Source: Mesostigma viride
Taxonomy: Eukaryota > Streptophyta > Mesostigmatophyceae > Mesostigmatales > Mesostigmataceae
DNA length: 64,000 nucleotides
Direction: 5' to 3'
Assembly: GCA_009746045.1 (NCBI GenBank)
Contig: RPFO01000165.1
Span: 2,957,021-3,021,020, forward strand
Each line of letters begins with the position of its first letter. The first letter of the stretch is position 1. Made by a program: the position numbers and the translations under genes. The notes beneath the pieces are model-generated. The model saw only the letters and a list, made by a program, of their open reading frames with translations, was not told the DNA's origin and did not search any database. Below, one piece after another: positions 31,446-43,042 of the stretch.

Positions 31446-34100
31446 TGTCAAGAATCCTGTCTTGAATATGCCCATTATGCTGACCGTGCAGAAATCTATA
31501 ATACGGGCAACTGTATTCGAGCCCTAATTAACAAATAGATATGCTCGGATAGTAGTACCTAAGTGGGATTTGTCCTACGTGAACGGACACTATGACTATG
31601 TGCCAAGTTGTAGAATGGCACTAGGACCATTGGTCACTATCTTCACCAGATTATAGTATTGTGTCATGTGCATGTCATACCATGCCGTACCGAGTCATGC
31701 ATGCGCATGCACCATGTTCCAACATACCAGCTGTCGTTATCGACCCATTGTCGGCCCATGCGCATACCAGGGCCGCCGCCACCACTCACCTACCATAATT
31801 ACCAATGTTCACGCTACCTTGAGGTAGCCATGAAAAGCCACACCATATGGACGTAATAAATAATTTTCCTGGCTCCTGACGCTTAAGTCGGCAATGATTC
31901 ACCACCTACAAATTATTAATTTAAGTCCCCATAATAATAACCCCATGCCCTTTAACATGGCATCGGAGGTCCGGGGCAAGATCTTTCAACGGAATTAACC
32001 AACCTCTAAGCGGCAGCTCACATTTTATTGAGCGCCTTGATCATAGTTTATATTTTCATATACGGAGCAGCTTGGTCGAATTCTTGTACTTGATACGACC
32101 ATGATTATGGCGCAGATGCTACCGTGAAATTCAAGGCTTTCAATCGACTTACTTCAATGTGTGGTAACACCAAATATTCGGGGTGACACCTACCGTCGCG
32201 AAAATCCGTCAAGAATTTCCCAAGCTCCGGTGCGCAGGCCAGATCTACGCTTTTATACTTATATATGCCCGAAACTGATCAAACGCCAACATTTCGGTGA
32301 TGGGGACGTCGGCACTGAAGCCTGGCACTCAAAAGGTGCCGGCTCTGGTTCCAGGCAGCGCCAGTGATTTTTTACCTGGCAGCACATTTTTGGCCGAGTG
32401 TAGTGCGTTCAATCGGCGTGGGGTCACTGACGGGCTCCCACTGAGCCGCGCGAGCTGTGAGCATCGACGAGAAATCGGCGGAGCTGTTTACCTCAAGAAT
32501 TTTTCATGAGAACCGGTCTTTCTTTTGTACCGGCACCATTTCGCGTGGCATCAACATTCTTTTGGGCGCATTCTTTTAAACCGGAATTCTTTTTAAACGG
32601 TCATCACTTCAAGAGCCCAGAGCCTGCCATGCTCCAAGTTTCCAAGAAAAAGGGGAACATTCCCTGGGTCCTGCTCTCAAGGCCAGCCTGCTGACACAGC
32701 TGCACACCACACTAAGGAGGGTGCTCACTAACCCCCACGTTGTTTTCAGCACTAGTTGCAGTTTTATAATTCAGACACATTTAACTAGTTGCAGGCACCA
32801 CTAGCAGCAGTAACAGCTAGTTGCATTATCACGTGCCAGCACTAGACACCCACTAGCAACCAGTTGCCCCATAATGTAAGCAGCAGTAACAGCACAGTCC
32901 CATCAGCACCATCACACTGGCATCAACAAGCACAGCAGGCAACACCAGCAGGAACAGAGTACACTGCATAGTCCATGCAGGCAGCTACCCACACTTGCCT
33001 AGCCAGCAAGGAGAAGTAGTAGCACCCAGCAGCACATGCATGACTCTCCACCACAGGCGTAGAGTAGATAGTAGCTGCAGTCAGCTGCACGCACTTGTCT
33101 AGCTAGCAAGTAGCAGTCCAGCAACCAGCTCTACATCCTCACGTCACAGTTCACCTTGTAGTAGTTGCAGTAAGTTGCATCAAAACCTGTTGGCAAACAA
33201 GTCAAAGTAGCACTACCAGCACCACACAAGAAACTGTACCCACACACAGCATAGATCGTGTGTGCACACACAACAGCTGACGTCACCGGTTTACCAGCCG
33301 CTACCAGTTCCCAACGTTTCGAGCTGCAACCCTGGCATCAACCAGTACCGGCTACAGTCTGCATCCAGCCTCAACACTGAGCAACCAGTCTTTCCAGTTT
33401 AAGAGCCTGTTTCCAGTTTGGCTCCACCCTCGTGTGGCGCACTCCATGTGACAATATGGGGCTACACAACCTTGCCCTCATTTTTCTTGCTGTTTTATAT
33501 CAAGACCAGGGTGTCGTGTAAGGAGGGAATCCACTTAGGTACCCGACTACCCTCGCCCAGGATCTAGCATTTGTATTTATAGACAGCATCATGTGCAAGG
33601 AGGGTGTCAAGAATCCTGTCTTGAATATGCCCATTATGCTGACCGTGCAGAAATCTATAATACGGGCAACTGTATTCGAGCCCTAATTAACAAATAGATA
33701 TGCTCGGATAGTAGTACCTAAGTGGGATTTGTCCTACGTGAACGGACACTATGACTATGTGCCAAGTTGTAGAATGGCACTAGGACCATTGGTCACTATC
33801 TTCACCAGATTATAGTATTGTGTCATGTGCATGTCATACCATGCCGTACCGAGTCATGCATGCGCATGCACCATGTTCCAACATACCAGCTGTCGTTATC
33901 GACCCATTGTCGGCCCATGCGCATACCAGGGCCGCCGCCACCACTCACCTACCATAATTACCAATGTTCACGCTACCTTGAGGTAGCCATGAAAAGCCAC
34001 ACCATATGGACGTAATAAATAATTTTCCTGGCTCCTGACGCTTAAGTCGGCAATGATTCACCACCTACAAATTATTAATTTAAGTCCCCATAATAATAAC
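31446..34100 (+). mobile_element. Non-coding LTR retrotransposon (LARD/TRIM-like)
   Basis: Two near-identical 496-bp direct repeats (31446-31941 and 33605-34100) start TGTCAAG. The left LTR appears to run on to 31957 (AACA) and is followed by TGGCATCGGAGG, close to the usual initiator-Met tRNA primer site. The purine tract GCAAGGAGGG precedes the right LTR. The 1.65-kb interior has no open frame of note. The right LTR lacks the last ~16 bases, and both flanks lie in GGGCAGC repeat, so the target duplication is ambiguous. Confidence 0.75.
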
Positions 34101-34592
34101 TGCGGGCAGCGGGGCGAAGTACTGCCAAAAAAAGGGACCCTGTTTTGGGCTGGGCGAAGCCAGCGGGTGCCACTAGTCCTAGTTATTAATTTAGCAATGA
34201 GTAGTCATCCCGCACTATCCAGGGCATCGCAACTTCCCCGCCAATCCAAAACGACCGGAATAACTAACCACCAATCCCAGCGAGCGAGCAAGCACCCTAC
34301 ACTAGCACCCTACGGCGAGCGAGCGAAGCGAGCGAGCACCGTACTGCGCACCAATCCGCGAGCGAAGCGAGCACCGTACTATTCCAGCGGGCAGCGGGCA
34401 GCGGGCAGCGGGCAGCGGGCAGCGGGCAGCGGGCAGCGGGCAGCGGGCAGCGGGCAGCGGGCAGCGGGCAGCGGGCTGCGGGCAGCGGGCAGCGGGCTGC
34501 GGGCTGCGGGCTGCGGGCAGCGGGCCGGGCGAAGTACTGCCAAAAAAAGGGACCCTGTTTTGGGCTGGGCGAAGCCAGCGGGTGCCACTAGT
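34101..34592. repeat. (GGGCAGC)n composite repeat, trailer and copy 3
   Basis: 34101-34185 is the trailer of the interrupted copy 2; 34186-34592 is another full unit with ~20 GGGCAGC units and trailer. Confidence 0.8.
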
Positions 34593-34625
34593 GCTTGCAA
34601 ATTCGGGACAAATTCGGTGGATGTA

Positions 34626-35015
<390 letters not shown>

Positions 35016-35121
35016 GTCCCACGCCGCCCAGGGCAACAGAGAATCTATAGTAGGATGTATGTTGTTGTTGTTGTTGTTGTGTCCCACGCCGCAGGATGTA
35101 TGTATGTATGTATGTATGTAT

Positions 35122-35340
35122 TCTGATCAGACACTCCGCAAAGGTGAAAACCTTTGCGTTCAGTGCCGGGCCGCGGAAAACGCGGAAAACGCGATCTGCA
35201 AATGAATCCGACCGGAATCGAACTGGGGACCTCTCGCACCAATTTTGCTGACTATAGGACGGACGTCTCCGGTTACCATGGCATCGCCAACTTACACCTA
35301 CAGTCATCCGCAAAAGTTCTCCTGTCCGGGGAGTGATGCA
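35122..35340 (-). repeat. tRNA-like SINE, copy 2
   Basis: Best copy of the SINE-like repeat. The minus strand carries GGTCCCCAGTTCGATTCCGG (B-box) and a body ending CTGATCAGAATACATACATAC, so its 3' tail may be the ATAC microsatellite next to it. Confidence 0.5.
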
Positions 35341-35511
35341 AGCCTTTCGGATTTGGTACTAGATAAATCACTCGAGATCTGTGTGTAGGAGTACTACACA
35401 CGTGTCTGCACGCGAGACTTGTTCAGTCTCGCACCGTGAGACGGGCTGAACACGGCTGAATCCTTCTTTAGAAGGGGGCGTAGCCGGTACTATCGAAATC
35501 AGCCAAGCGTA

Positions 35512-35632
35512 TATTCTGATCAGACACTCCGCAAAGGTGAAAACCTTTGCGTTCAGTGCCGGGCCGCGGAAAACGCGGAAAACGCGATCTGCAAATGAAT
35601 CCGACCGGAATCGAACTGGGGACCTCTCGTCA
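35512..35632 (-). repeat. tRNA-like SINE, copy 3 (truncated)
   Basis: Matches the B-box and body of copy 2 almost exactly. The 5' (A-box) part is replaced by the TATG microsatellite. Confidence 0.5.
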
Positions 35633-36001
35633 TGTATGTATGTATGTATGTATGTATGTATGTATGTATGTATGTATGTATGTATGTATGTATGTATGTA
35701 TGTATGTATGTATGTATGTATGTATGTATGTATGTATGTATGTATGTATGTATGTATGTATGTATGTATGTATGTATGTATGTATGTATGTATGTATGTA
35801 TGTATGGATGGATGTATGGATGGATGGATGGATGGATGGATGGATGGATGGATGGATGGATGGATGGATGGATGGATGGATGTATGTATGGATGGATGGA
35901 TGGATGGATGGATGGATGGATGGATGGATGGATGGATGGATGGATGGATGGATGGATGGATGGATGGATGGATGGATGGATGGATGTATGGATGGATGGA
36001 T
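35633..36001. repeat. (TATG)n then (GATG)n microsatellite
   Basis: About 43 TATG units to ~35806, then ~48 mostly GATG units. Confidence 0.95.
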
Positions 36002-36057
36002 TGACGGATTTTCATCCCCTATTCCTATGTTTTCTGACTTTTCTCACGTGTACGGCC

Positions 36058-36180
36058 TTATTAGCTTCGCCAATTCTGGCGAACCTAACGGTTCTTCCGA
36101 AATTTGGCTCCGCCTGATAAGCTTCGCCAATTCTGGCGAACCTATAACAGTTCTTCCGAAAATTGGCTCCGCCTGATAAG
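36058..36180. repeat. Two ~62-bp repeats with TTCGCCA hairpins
   Basis: Each copy has TTCGCCAATTCTGGCGAA (hairpin) and GGTTCTTCCGAAA-TTGGCTCCGCC-like sequence. The latter also occurs inverted at ~30903-30930. Confidence 0.6.
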
Positions 36181-36389
36181 GTCTTCTGCCGCTGCGCGCT
36201 TCACTTTTTTTGGCTGCCCCCAATCTCTGCTGCCCACGTGCGCAGCGTTGAGTTGAGTTGAGTTTTTCCAGGTAAATAGGTCTACGTTTATTCCAAATAT
36301 AACCAGTAGTTGATCCCTGCTAAGCCTAGGGTATCAAGATGTCAGTGGCTAAAACGGAGCCTTGCTAGACCACGGAAGCCTCTGGACTT

Positions 36390-37021
36390 CTAATGGGTTG
36401 TCATTGGGCATGTGGGTAAAGATCCTGTTTTTGCCCATGAGGTCATGAAAGATCTCAACTGAAGTGGGCTGGGCTTATCCTGGTCCGCGCCAGGGTCCCA
36501 GATTTTGTTTTGTTCATTTGCAACCATCCAATAGCGTCGCATGCCAGAGTTCCATAGGTAAATGAAGCGTGAGAGAATCCCAGCTTTGTCGAACACTGTG
36601 CGCCTATTGAACACCACATCATTTCGCACCGTCCAGATTGTATATAACATGCATGTGCAGAGCCATATCCACGCTTGTTGTGCAAAGGTGAGCTCAGGGC
36701 CAGGGGTGCCAGTGATGCCAAAGATGATTGAGCGTGTAGACACCGGTATGATAGGCTCAGACGTCCAGGCTGCCCATAAACCAATCAACCAGGTCCAAAC
36801 TCCCTGGAGGTTACACCATAAATATCGGTGTTCTACCGTTTCATTGGGGTTGGTACATAAACATGTGGCAGGATGTTGAAATCGCCGGTGGAGGATCTCC
36901 CCGACCCCGAGGGACCGGTGCATCAAGAGGTGTTGCACATCGGTCGCGCGTCGGTCGACCAGCGGGTGGTCAGCGGCGAGGGTGACGTTGCGGACCCAGG
37001 TGTGGCCAGGCCACTCAGTAG
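36390..37021 (-). pseudogene. LINE ORF, C-terminal piece with zf-RVT
   Basis: Follows the insertion point. Encodes EWPGHTWVRNV, then LLMHRSLGVGEILHRR and CLCTNPNETVEHRYLWC...VWTWL, typical of the zinc-binding reverse transcriptase tail in plant-type LINEs. Stops at 36390. Confidence 0.7.
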
Positions 37022-37400
37022 AGTTATGCAACACAAAGCTTGGAATGCTTGGGCACTGCCAAATGGCGTGTGTGTGCGTGAACGACGAGACACCTTGGCA
37101 TTAGGATAATGTGGCACATATACCGCTGGCCAGCCGTCAACGATGGCTGGCCAGACTTTGCGTAAGTTAAACTAACTTACTGATCCTGGACGGACTAGCC
37201 TATCAGTTACAACCTGATCTAGTCAGTCCTAACATGACAACTACAGTCCCGGTACTGAGGTACCGGCTCATCACATACTGAGTACAGCCACGTGTCCATG
37301 CCACGACTGCTCTAGTCCAGCACCGTCCCAGTACCCAATTGGGCGCCGGCGGTGCTGGCACGTGTCCACTTAGGCTACAGGCGGGAGACTTAGACTAACT
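37022..37400 (-). repeat. Element A 3' LTR
   Basis: Direct repeat of 62492-62870; AGTTA...TAACT ends; flanked by AGTAG on the left. Confidence 0.85.
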
Positions 37401-37413
37401 CCCACTTTAAGTT

Positions 37414-38127
37414 TGTTTGGATTGGGAGAGGAGACTAATGGGTTTTACACAATGCCTTGTGCTTGGCCTTGCTACCCTCACACCTTGCAGGTGCTGAAAG
37501 AAAGAGAGGTTGAAGACAATTTACGTGGAAGAATAAATGGCTTTATTAGAATATAATAGTTGGAGAAGAGCTTGAATGGAGGTTGAATGGAGGTACCTGC
37601 CCTTAGGGGGCAGTTTACTTTTATACCTTTTAGGCTAGGAAGGATGACATCAGCAATGACATCATCACAGAAGCTTGTAGAAACATCCTAGCATATTCCT
37701 AGCATATTCCCAGCATATTCTCAGTATATTCCAGGAATATTCCTGGCATATTCTTAGAACATTCCTAGAACATTCTAGACATGATCCAATGAGCTGGCAT
37801 AATAGCTAGATGCCAAGTGTCTACGTAATAATGTGCCACATAACATGATTAATAAAGTGACACATCTCTTCTCCTTGGAGTGACAAGTGTCATGCAATGA
37901 GTCTACCCACTTGTCATCATGTAAGTCATAACATGTGTCATCATGAGCTTCCAACACTTGTCAGCTCATGGACCAAACACTTGTCCAATAGGCCATAGCA
38001 CCACTTGTCAATCAAATTCATCTAGCTTATCAAAGCTATCAAATTCCCAGTCCATATGGAATAAATCCAACAAGAAATAAATCAGGCTGGGATATATTGT
38101 GGCCAGGTGGATATAATATCCCTAACA
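37414..38127 (-). repeat. Element B 3' LTR
   Basis: 714 bp. Matches 41034-41841 apart from a ~94-bp gap. Flanked on the left by AAGTT. Confidence 0.9.
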
Positions 38128-39282
38128 CCCCCCTTAGCCACATGGGCACAAAGCAAAAGATGACTGGGTAGGTGGAATCTCAACACCCCCCTTAACCACA
38201 TGCTCGTAGCATGCCGTCCAGTTGCTAGCATAGTGCAACTGAAAATGAAGATGCCGTCCTCGTGAAATGCTTGAAGCTCCAACATGCGGTCATGAGCCGC
38301 ACTACCGCCACTGATCCGTCCCCCCCCGGCAACGCGAATGAGTGTCCTGCCATAGCAGCAACGCACTAGCTGCCCATCAATCCTGGATGGCTGATACCCA
38401 ACCCTTAGTTGGAAAAAGTGCTCTAGATGCGACATTCCCCCCTCACTCAAAGCGGCTGCCCATGGACACAATAGGGGCACACAGTCCCACACATATAATA
38501 CGGCAACACATGCCAACAAAGAAAGTCCCTATGAGCTAACCCAAACGGTATAGAGGTAGGGCAACGGCAACAATACGTGCTGTACACACACGGAGCAACA
38601 TAACATATGCCATCTCACGAAATAAATGACACCAACATCACGTTTTACGCCAAATAAACGGGGTGAGCAAACAAACATATTGGCAACAAATGCCACACAA
38701 ACAAGGTACAATACAACCTTCAACACAAAACACAGTGGCCATAACAGATAAACACGCTTCATAGCAAAGAAAACAGGACGTGCAAAACATTACCGCCACA
38801 AAGGCGAACACAGGTAACGATTACTTCGTCACGATTCACAAATCAGTGCCCGAGAGTAAACAGAACGTCCGACATTACAGGCTATGCCGAAATGCACAGC
38901 CGAACTCGACACAAAGGACGTAAGCATTTGCATACAAGCAATGCTCTCAGCACAAAACAAAATAACACACGCGTCACAGGCACTTAAACTTACGAAAACA
39001 AGTCGTAGACGACGATATAACGGCGCTTCACTACGCCGCAGACTAGTGCCACAAATAGCGTGCAAAAACTCTGGATACACACTCCAGGTACGTAGAAAAC
39101 GTCTCGTGGGAACAATACCAAAATGCGTGGGCCATTGCCACTGAACGCATGGCAAAATAAGCACATAATTGCTTGAAGAACACAAAGAAAGAACCAGAGA
39201 ACGCAGGCTTACGGCGCCTCACAAATTCCAGCAAACACGACACAAAAGTCGACATACAAGTTCATTTCCCACAGACAAAACA
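38128..39282. other. Element B non-coding 3' region
   Basis: Between the CDS stop and the 3' LTR; no coding sequence recognised. Two CACCCCCCTTARCCACATG motifs near 38128 and 38180 show a duplicated polypurine tract (minus AAGGGGGG). Confidence 0.6.
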
Positions 39283-40950
39283 TTAGGGCAACCTTGAGAA
39301 GTGGGGTCTGTGCATCCTGGGCGACAATTTCCAAGGGTCGTTGCAGCTAGCGCAATTGCAAATGCCATGGCCTGGCCGAACACCGTAAACTGACCGACGT
39401 GATGCCTTGGCAGCATTTTGCACCCGAGTTGACCGTTGGTGCTTGACAACACTTTGGCTGACAGGTCGCTGTCCACGTCGTTGTCGGCTCGCTCGAGGCC
39501 TCGCGCCAGCACCGGACTTGGCAGTCCAGGACTTGGAAAAATTTGGCAGCTTGGTCGATTTCGCCCTTGCGTCACGAATTTGTTCCCCCTCAGTTAGGCT
39601 GGCAGCGTTCGAGCGCCGCGCCTTTGGTCTGGTCGCCGGACTTTGGTTACTAGCACCAGTATCACCTGGTATGCTGGCGGCGACAACGCGCTCCGCCTGC
39701 ACTGGGCTGTTCTGGACCGCAGTTTCTGGAAGTACTTCAGCGTCTGACACGGACTTCTCCATTGCGCTGGAAACTTCTCGAATTGGCGTGAACTTCCACT
39801 GGGCCGGCGCAGAGTATAAAAAGCCACGCAGTGTGCGAGTAATGCCCAGTAGGCCGCCCCCGATCCCGCATACACGGACAAGCATGGCCAGTATGACCGT
39901 TAGGCCCACGGCCAGCCACTCCGCCGCGTGTCCCGAGGCACGTGAGATGCTGCGCTCGCTGCTCGCCATTTTCTGCCCTTGACAGGCAACGTCGACGTCC
40001 TTGAAGCTCGTCGCCGAAGATTTCAGCTCTGGGATGGCGTCCATCGCTGCGTCCGCACCGCGCGCGGGCAAAAAGTAGGTGTTGTTCCTCGTCACGATGC
40101 TGCAGGGCCTGCTGTCCAGCACAGCAACCCGCTTGGCGAGGTCGACGTTGTGGCCATCCTTGACGAGCTGGCCGACAGATAAAAGTCGGGTGCTCAGCTT
40201 TGGAACGAGCAGCGCGTTTTGGAGGTGCACGTCTGCCTCCTGGCCCGGCAGCTTCAGCTTGACAGTCCCGATGGCTGTCGCCTTCAGTTTGCCTCCTGAG
40301 CCGGCGATTTCCCTGTTGTGAGGGTGCAGGCACACGAAATCCGACGGGCATGGCGTCATGTGACAGCTCGCTGCAGAATCCAGCACCCAGCTGGTCGGTG
40401 CTTTCTTTTCATACTGCGTGAGTGCAGCAGCATCCGACGGCGATGGCGACTCGGCGATGGTGGCGAAGACGAAGCCGGACCGCTCCGCAGCCTCCTCGGT
40501 GATACGCGCCTCGCTGGCACCTGGTGAGTGCTCCTTTCTCGCTTGGTTCCGTCGCGTTGCCTTGTTCTTGCGTTCTTGCTTCAGCTCCGGATGCTTCTCC
40601 CAGCACTGGGTGTCCACGTGCCCGGCCTTCTTGCAGTAATTGCACCGCCTCTTTCCTCCACTTTTCTTCGTAGTAGTGTGGAAAACCTGGCCGTTAGGGG
40701 AGCCCTCCTTCTTTGCTTGAGCAGAACGCCTTCCGTGCAGTAGCTCCTCCGCCTCCAGCAGCGCAGTCTTGACCTCCTTTAGCGAATCCTCCTCTCCAGT
40801 TAGGACCTTGACCAGGTCACAATAGGCCGATGCTAAGGCCTTCAACACAGCCTTGATTTCTTCCCATTTCCTCAGAGACCGCCCATCAAACGTTGTGATG
40901 GACTTGCTTGTTGCCCGGAATTGCTTGTAGCACGCTTCCTTGGTAGCCAT
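39283..40950 (-). CDS. Element B gag-protease with hydrophobic/basic tail
   Basis: ATG at 40950-40948. The N-terminal part matches only the end of copia gag (VLKALASAYCDLVKVLTGEE), then comes the knuckle CNYCKKAGHVDTQC. Protease: WVLDSAASCHMT (Gly of DSGAS is Ala) and LSTRLLSVGQL. Where integrase should start, the frame instead goes to a hydrophobic stretch (AEWLAVGLTVILAMLVRVCG, then GGGLLGI), followed by a long basic Ser/Arg-rich tail. The hydrophobic part could be one or two membrane spans. The gag N-terminal half is deleted. Likely supplied with RT and integrase in trans, by inference. Confidence 0.7.
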   Translation of the reverse strand: MATKEACYKQFRATSKSITTFDGRSLRKWEEIKAVLKALASAYCDLVKVLTGEEDSLKEVKTALLEAEELLHGRRSAQAKKEGSPNGQVFHTTTKKSGGKRRCNYCKKAGHVDTQCWEKHPELKQERKNKATRRNQARKEHSPGASEARITEEAAERSGFVFATIAESPSPSDAAALTQYEKKAPTSWVLDSAASCHMTPCPSDFVCLHPHNREIAGSGGKLKATAIGTVKLKLPGQEADVHLQNALLVPKLSTRLLSVGQLVKDGHNVDLAKRVAVLDSRPCSIVTRNNTYFLPARGADAAMDAIPELKSSATSFKDVDVACQGQKMASSERSISRASGHAAEWLAVGLTVILAMLVRVCGIGGGLLGITRTLRGFLYSAPAQWKFTPIREVSSAMEKSVSDAEVLPETAVQNSPVQAERVVAASIPGDTGASNQSPATRPKARRSNAASLTEGEQIRDARAKSTKLPNFSKSWTAKSGAGARPRASRQRRGQRPVSQSVVKHQRSTRVQNAAKASRRSVYGVRPGHGICNCASCNDPWKLSPRMHRPHFSRLP

Positions 40951-41033
40951 GGTGTCTTCAGTCGCCAATGGAACTGGATGTCTCTGGGTTCACAGTGGTC
41001 TTCTTGTTCCTCAGTAACAAACCTCCGATACCA

Positions 41034-41841
41034 TGTTTGGATTGGGAGAGGAGACTAATGGGTTTTACACAATGCCTTGTGCTTGGCCTTGCTACCCTCA
41101 CACCTTGCAGGTGCTGAAAGAAAGAGAGGTTGAAGACAATTTACGTGGAAGAATAAATGGCTTTATTAGAATATAATAGTTGGAGAAGAGCTTGAATGGA
41201 GGTTGAATGGAGGTACCTGCCCTTAGGGGGCAGTTTACTTTTATACCTTTTAGGCTAGGAAGGATGACATCAGCAATGACATCATCACAGAAGCTTGTAG
41301 AAACATCCTAGCATATTCCTAGCATATTCCCAGCATATTCTCAGTATATTCCAGGAATATTCCTGGCATATTCTTAGAACATTCCTAGAACATTCTAGAC
41401 ATGATCCAATGAGCTGGCATAATAGCTAGATGCCAAGTGTCTACGTAATAATGTGCCACATAACATGATTAATAAAGTGACACATCTCTTCTCCTTGGAG
41501 TGACAAGTGTCATGCAATGAGTCTACCCACTTGTCATCATGTAAGTCATAACATGTGTCATCATGAGCTTCCAACACTTGTCAGCTCATGGACCAAACAC
41601 TTGTCCAATAGGCCATAGCACCACTTGTCAATCAAATACGTGATGCTACTAGGCTGACTCAGGTTACAAGTCATCCATGTCCAAGTATAGGACTATGGCA
41701 CATGAATATTGATCAGCTCATTGAGCCCAATTCATCTAGCTTATCAAAGCTATCAAATTCCCAGTCCATATGGAATAAATCCAACAAGAAATAAATCAGG
41801 CTGGGATATATTGTGGCCAGGTGGATATAATATCCCTAACA
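41034..41841 (-). repeat. Element B 5' LTR
   Basis: 808 bp. Followed (minus) by the initiator-Met-type primer site; flanked on the right by AAGTT. Confidence 0.9.
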
Positions 41842-42031
41842 AAGTTTTCTTTGGGTTTCAACAGAAACACACATAGCCATCAAATGGACGCAGCCATTCC
41901 CAATGCCTTAAAAAACTGTCAGATAACCTACTAGGACCCAAAGGTCACCTCACACATGTACAAGAGATGCATTAAAAAGGCCCCATGTCTCAAGCATGGT
42001 TTCTTAACTGAGTGAGATGGGTGCTCCAGGC

Positions 42032-42871
42032 TACACGCTGCGTGAGAGTCCTCTTCGACTATGAACCAAACCATTCGTCATGCCACACGCATGACACACG
42101 CCACACTTGTCAGTCCAGCCAGGAATGCCAAAACTATCTTGCTGCCTGAACCATGCAAATAGAAACCGCATTCCAGTTGCCGTCCTGGCTTTCTACCACA
42201 CATGCCAACAAAAGCAGGAAGGCATCCCCACAAATCTAAATTGCTACCCTGTTGCCGATCTCATCTCCTAGAGGCTCCGGCATTTCTGTCCCTGGGAATG
42301 TCCGGCATTGAGTCACGTCCACCAAGGTCGAAGCATAATATCCTTCAGACAATCTGCACGTTCACACCTTGCGTGTGAGTGGCCCAGCAAACATTGCGTC
42401 TAATCGTTCCTTTCTAGAAGAAATCCCTTTGTAGGGCTGCCAGCGATTTCGCATTCATTCCAGCGATCTGGCTGCGCACCGCAAATTGTCCTTTTCCATT
42501 TTCTGTCCAGTCCTCATAACGTTGACCCGCTATTCTACACCACAAAGACACCTGGCCTGTCAATAGCCTCGGCGCTGTTGAAGTCCAGCAGTCCAGCTTC
42601 AGCTCCAGCTGTCCACTAACACGCGTATGATCCTCTCGACGCTGCGCACTTGTGCTGCCGTCCGCTCAAGTCAGTGCTGCGCGCCCAGCTGTGCCTGGCC
42701 CGGCGCGTGTGCACGTACACTTTCGTCCGCTCTTATGCTGCTGCAAGTGCTAGTGTCCCCCCCCGGTCACTAGCCTTTGTCGAAAATGCGTAGAAAACAA
42801 ATTCCTTGCGCACGTCACCGGTCTTGTGCATAGTGGGCGCCGCCCGGATGACATAGCTCGCGTCCGTGACA
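42032..42871 (-). repeat. Element C 3' LTR
   Basis: From 42062 on it repeats 52182-52989 with a 3-bp CTG length difference and about one substitution. Flanked by CAGGC. Confidence 0.8.
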
Positions 42872-43042
42872 GCTGTCGCGTCTGCGTGCCACAATCTCCG
42901 GCGCCACCATGGCGGCTGGCCACTCAGCTTAATTTGGTAAAACCCAACTGAGCTGAGCTGACGTGCCTGCCTTAACTGCATGCCCTGTGGGGTGGGCGAG
43001 GACCTGTCCCATGATTCCCCCCCTCGCTGGCGACCGGCCCCA

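Larger units (their letters stand above)
37414..41841 (-). mobile_element. Element B: non-autonomous copia (gag-protease only)
   Basis: LTRs 37414-38127 and 41034-41841 (TGTTAGGG...CCAAACA on minus), target duplication AAGTT at 37409-37413 and 41842-41846. The primer site TGGTATCGGAGG directly follows the 5' LTR and the purine tract AAGGGGGG precedes the 3' LTR. The left LTR lacks ~94 bp present in the right one near 41637-41731. No integrase, RT or RNase H. It sits in the end of element A beside its 3' LTR. Confidence 0.9.

Noticed and set aside
30003-31527. GSGQRAA repeat proteins
   Set aside because: The 7-bp GGGCAGC array gives 21-bp periodicity and open frames on both strands.
35220-35236. 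True tRNA gene on minus
   Set aside because: A B-box is present but there is no acceptor stem or convincing A-box; treated as a SINE-like repeat.
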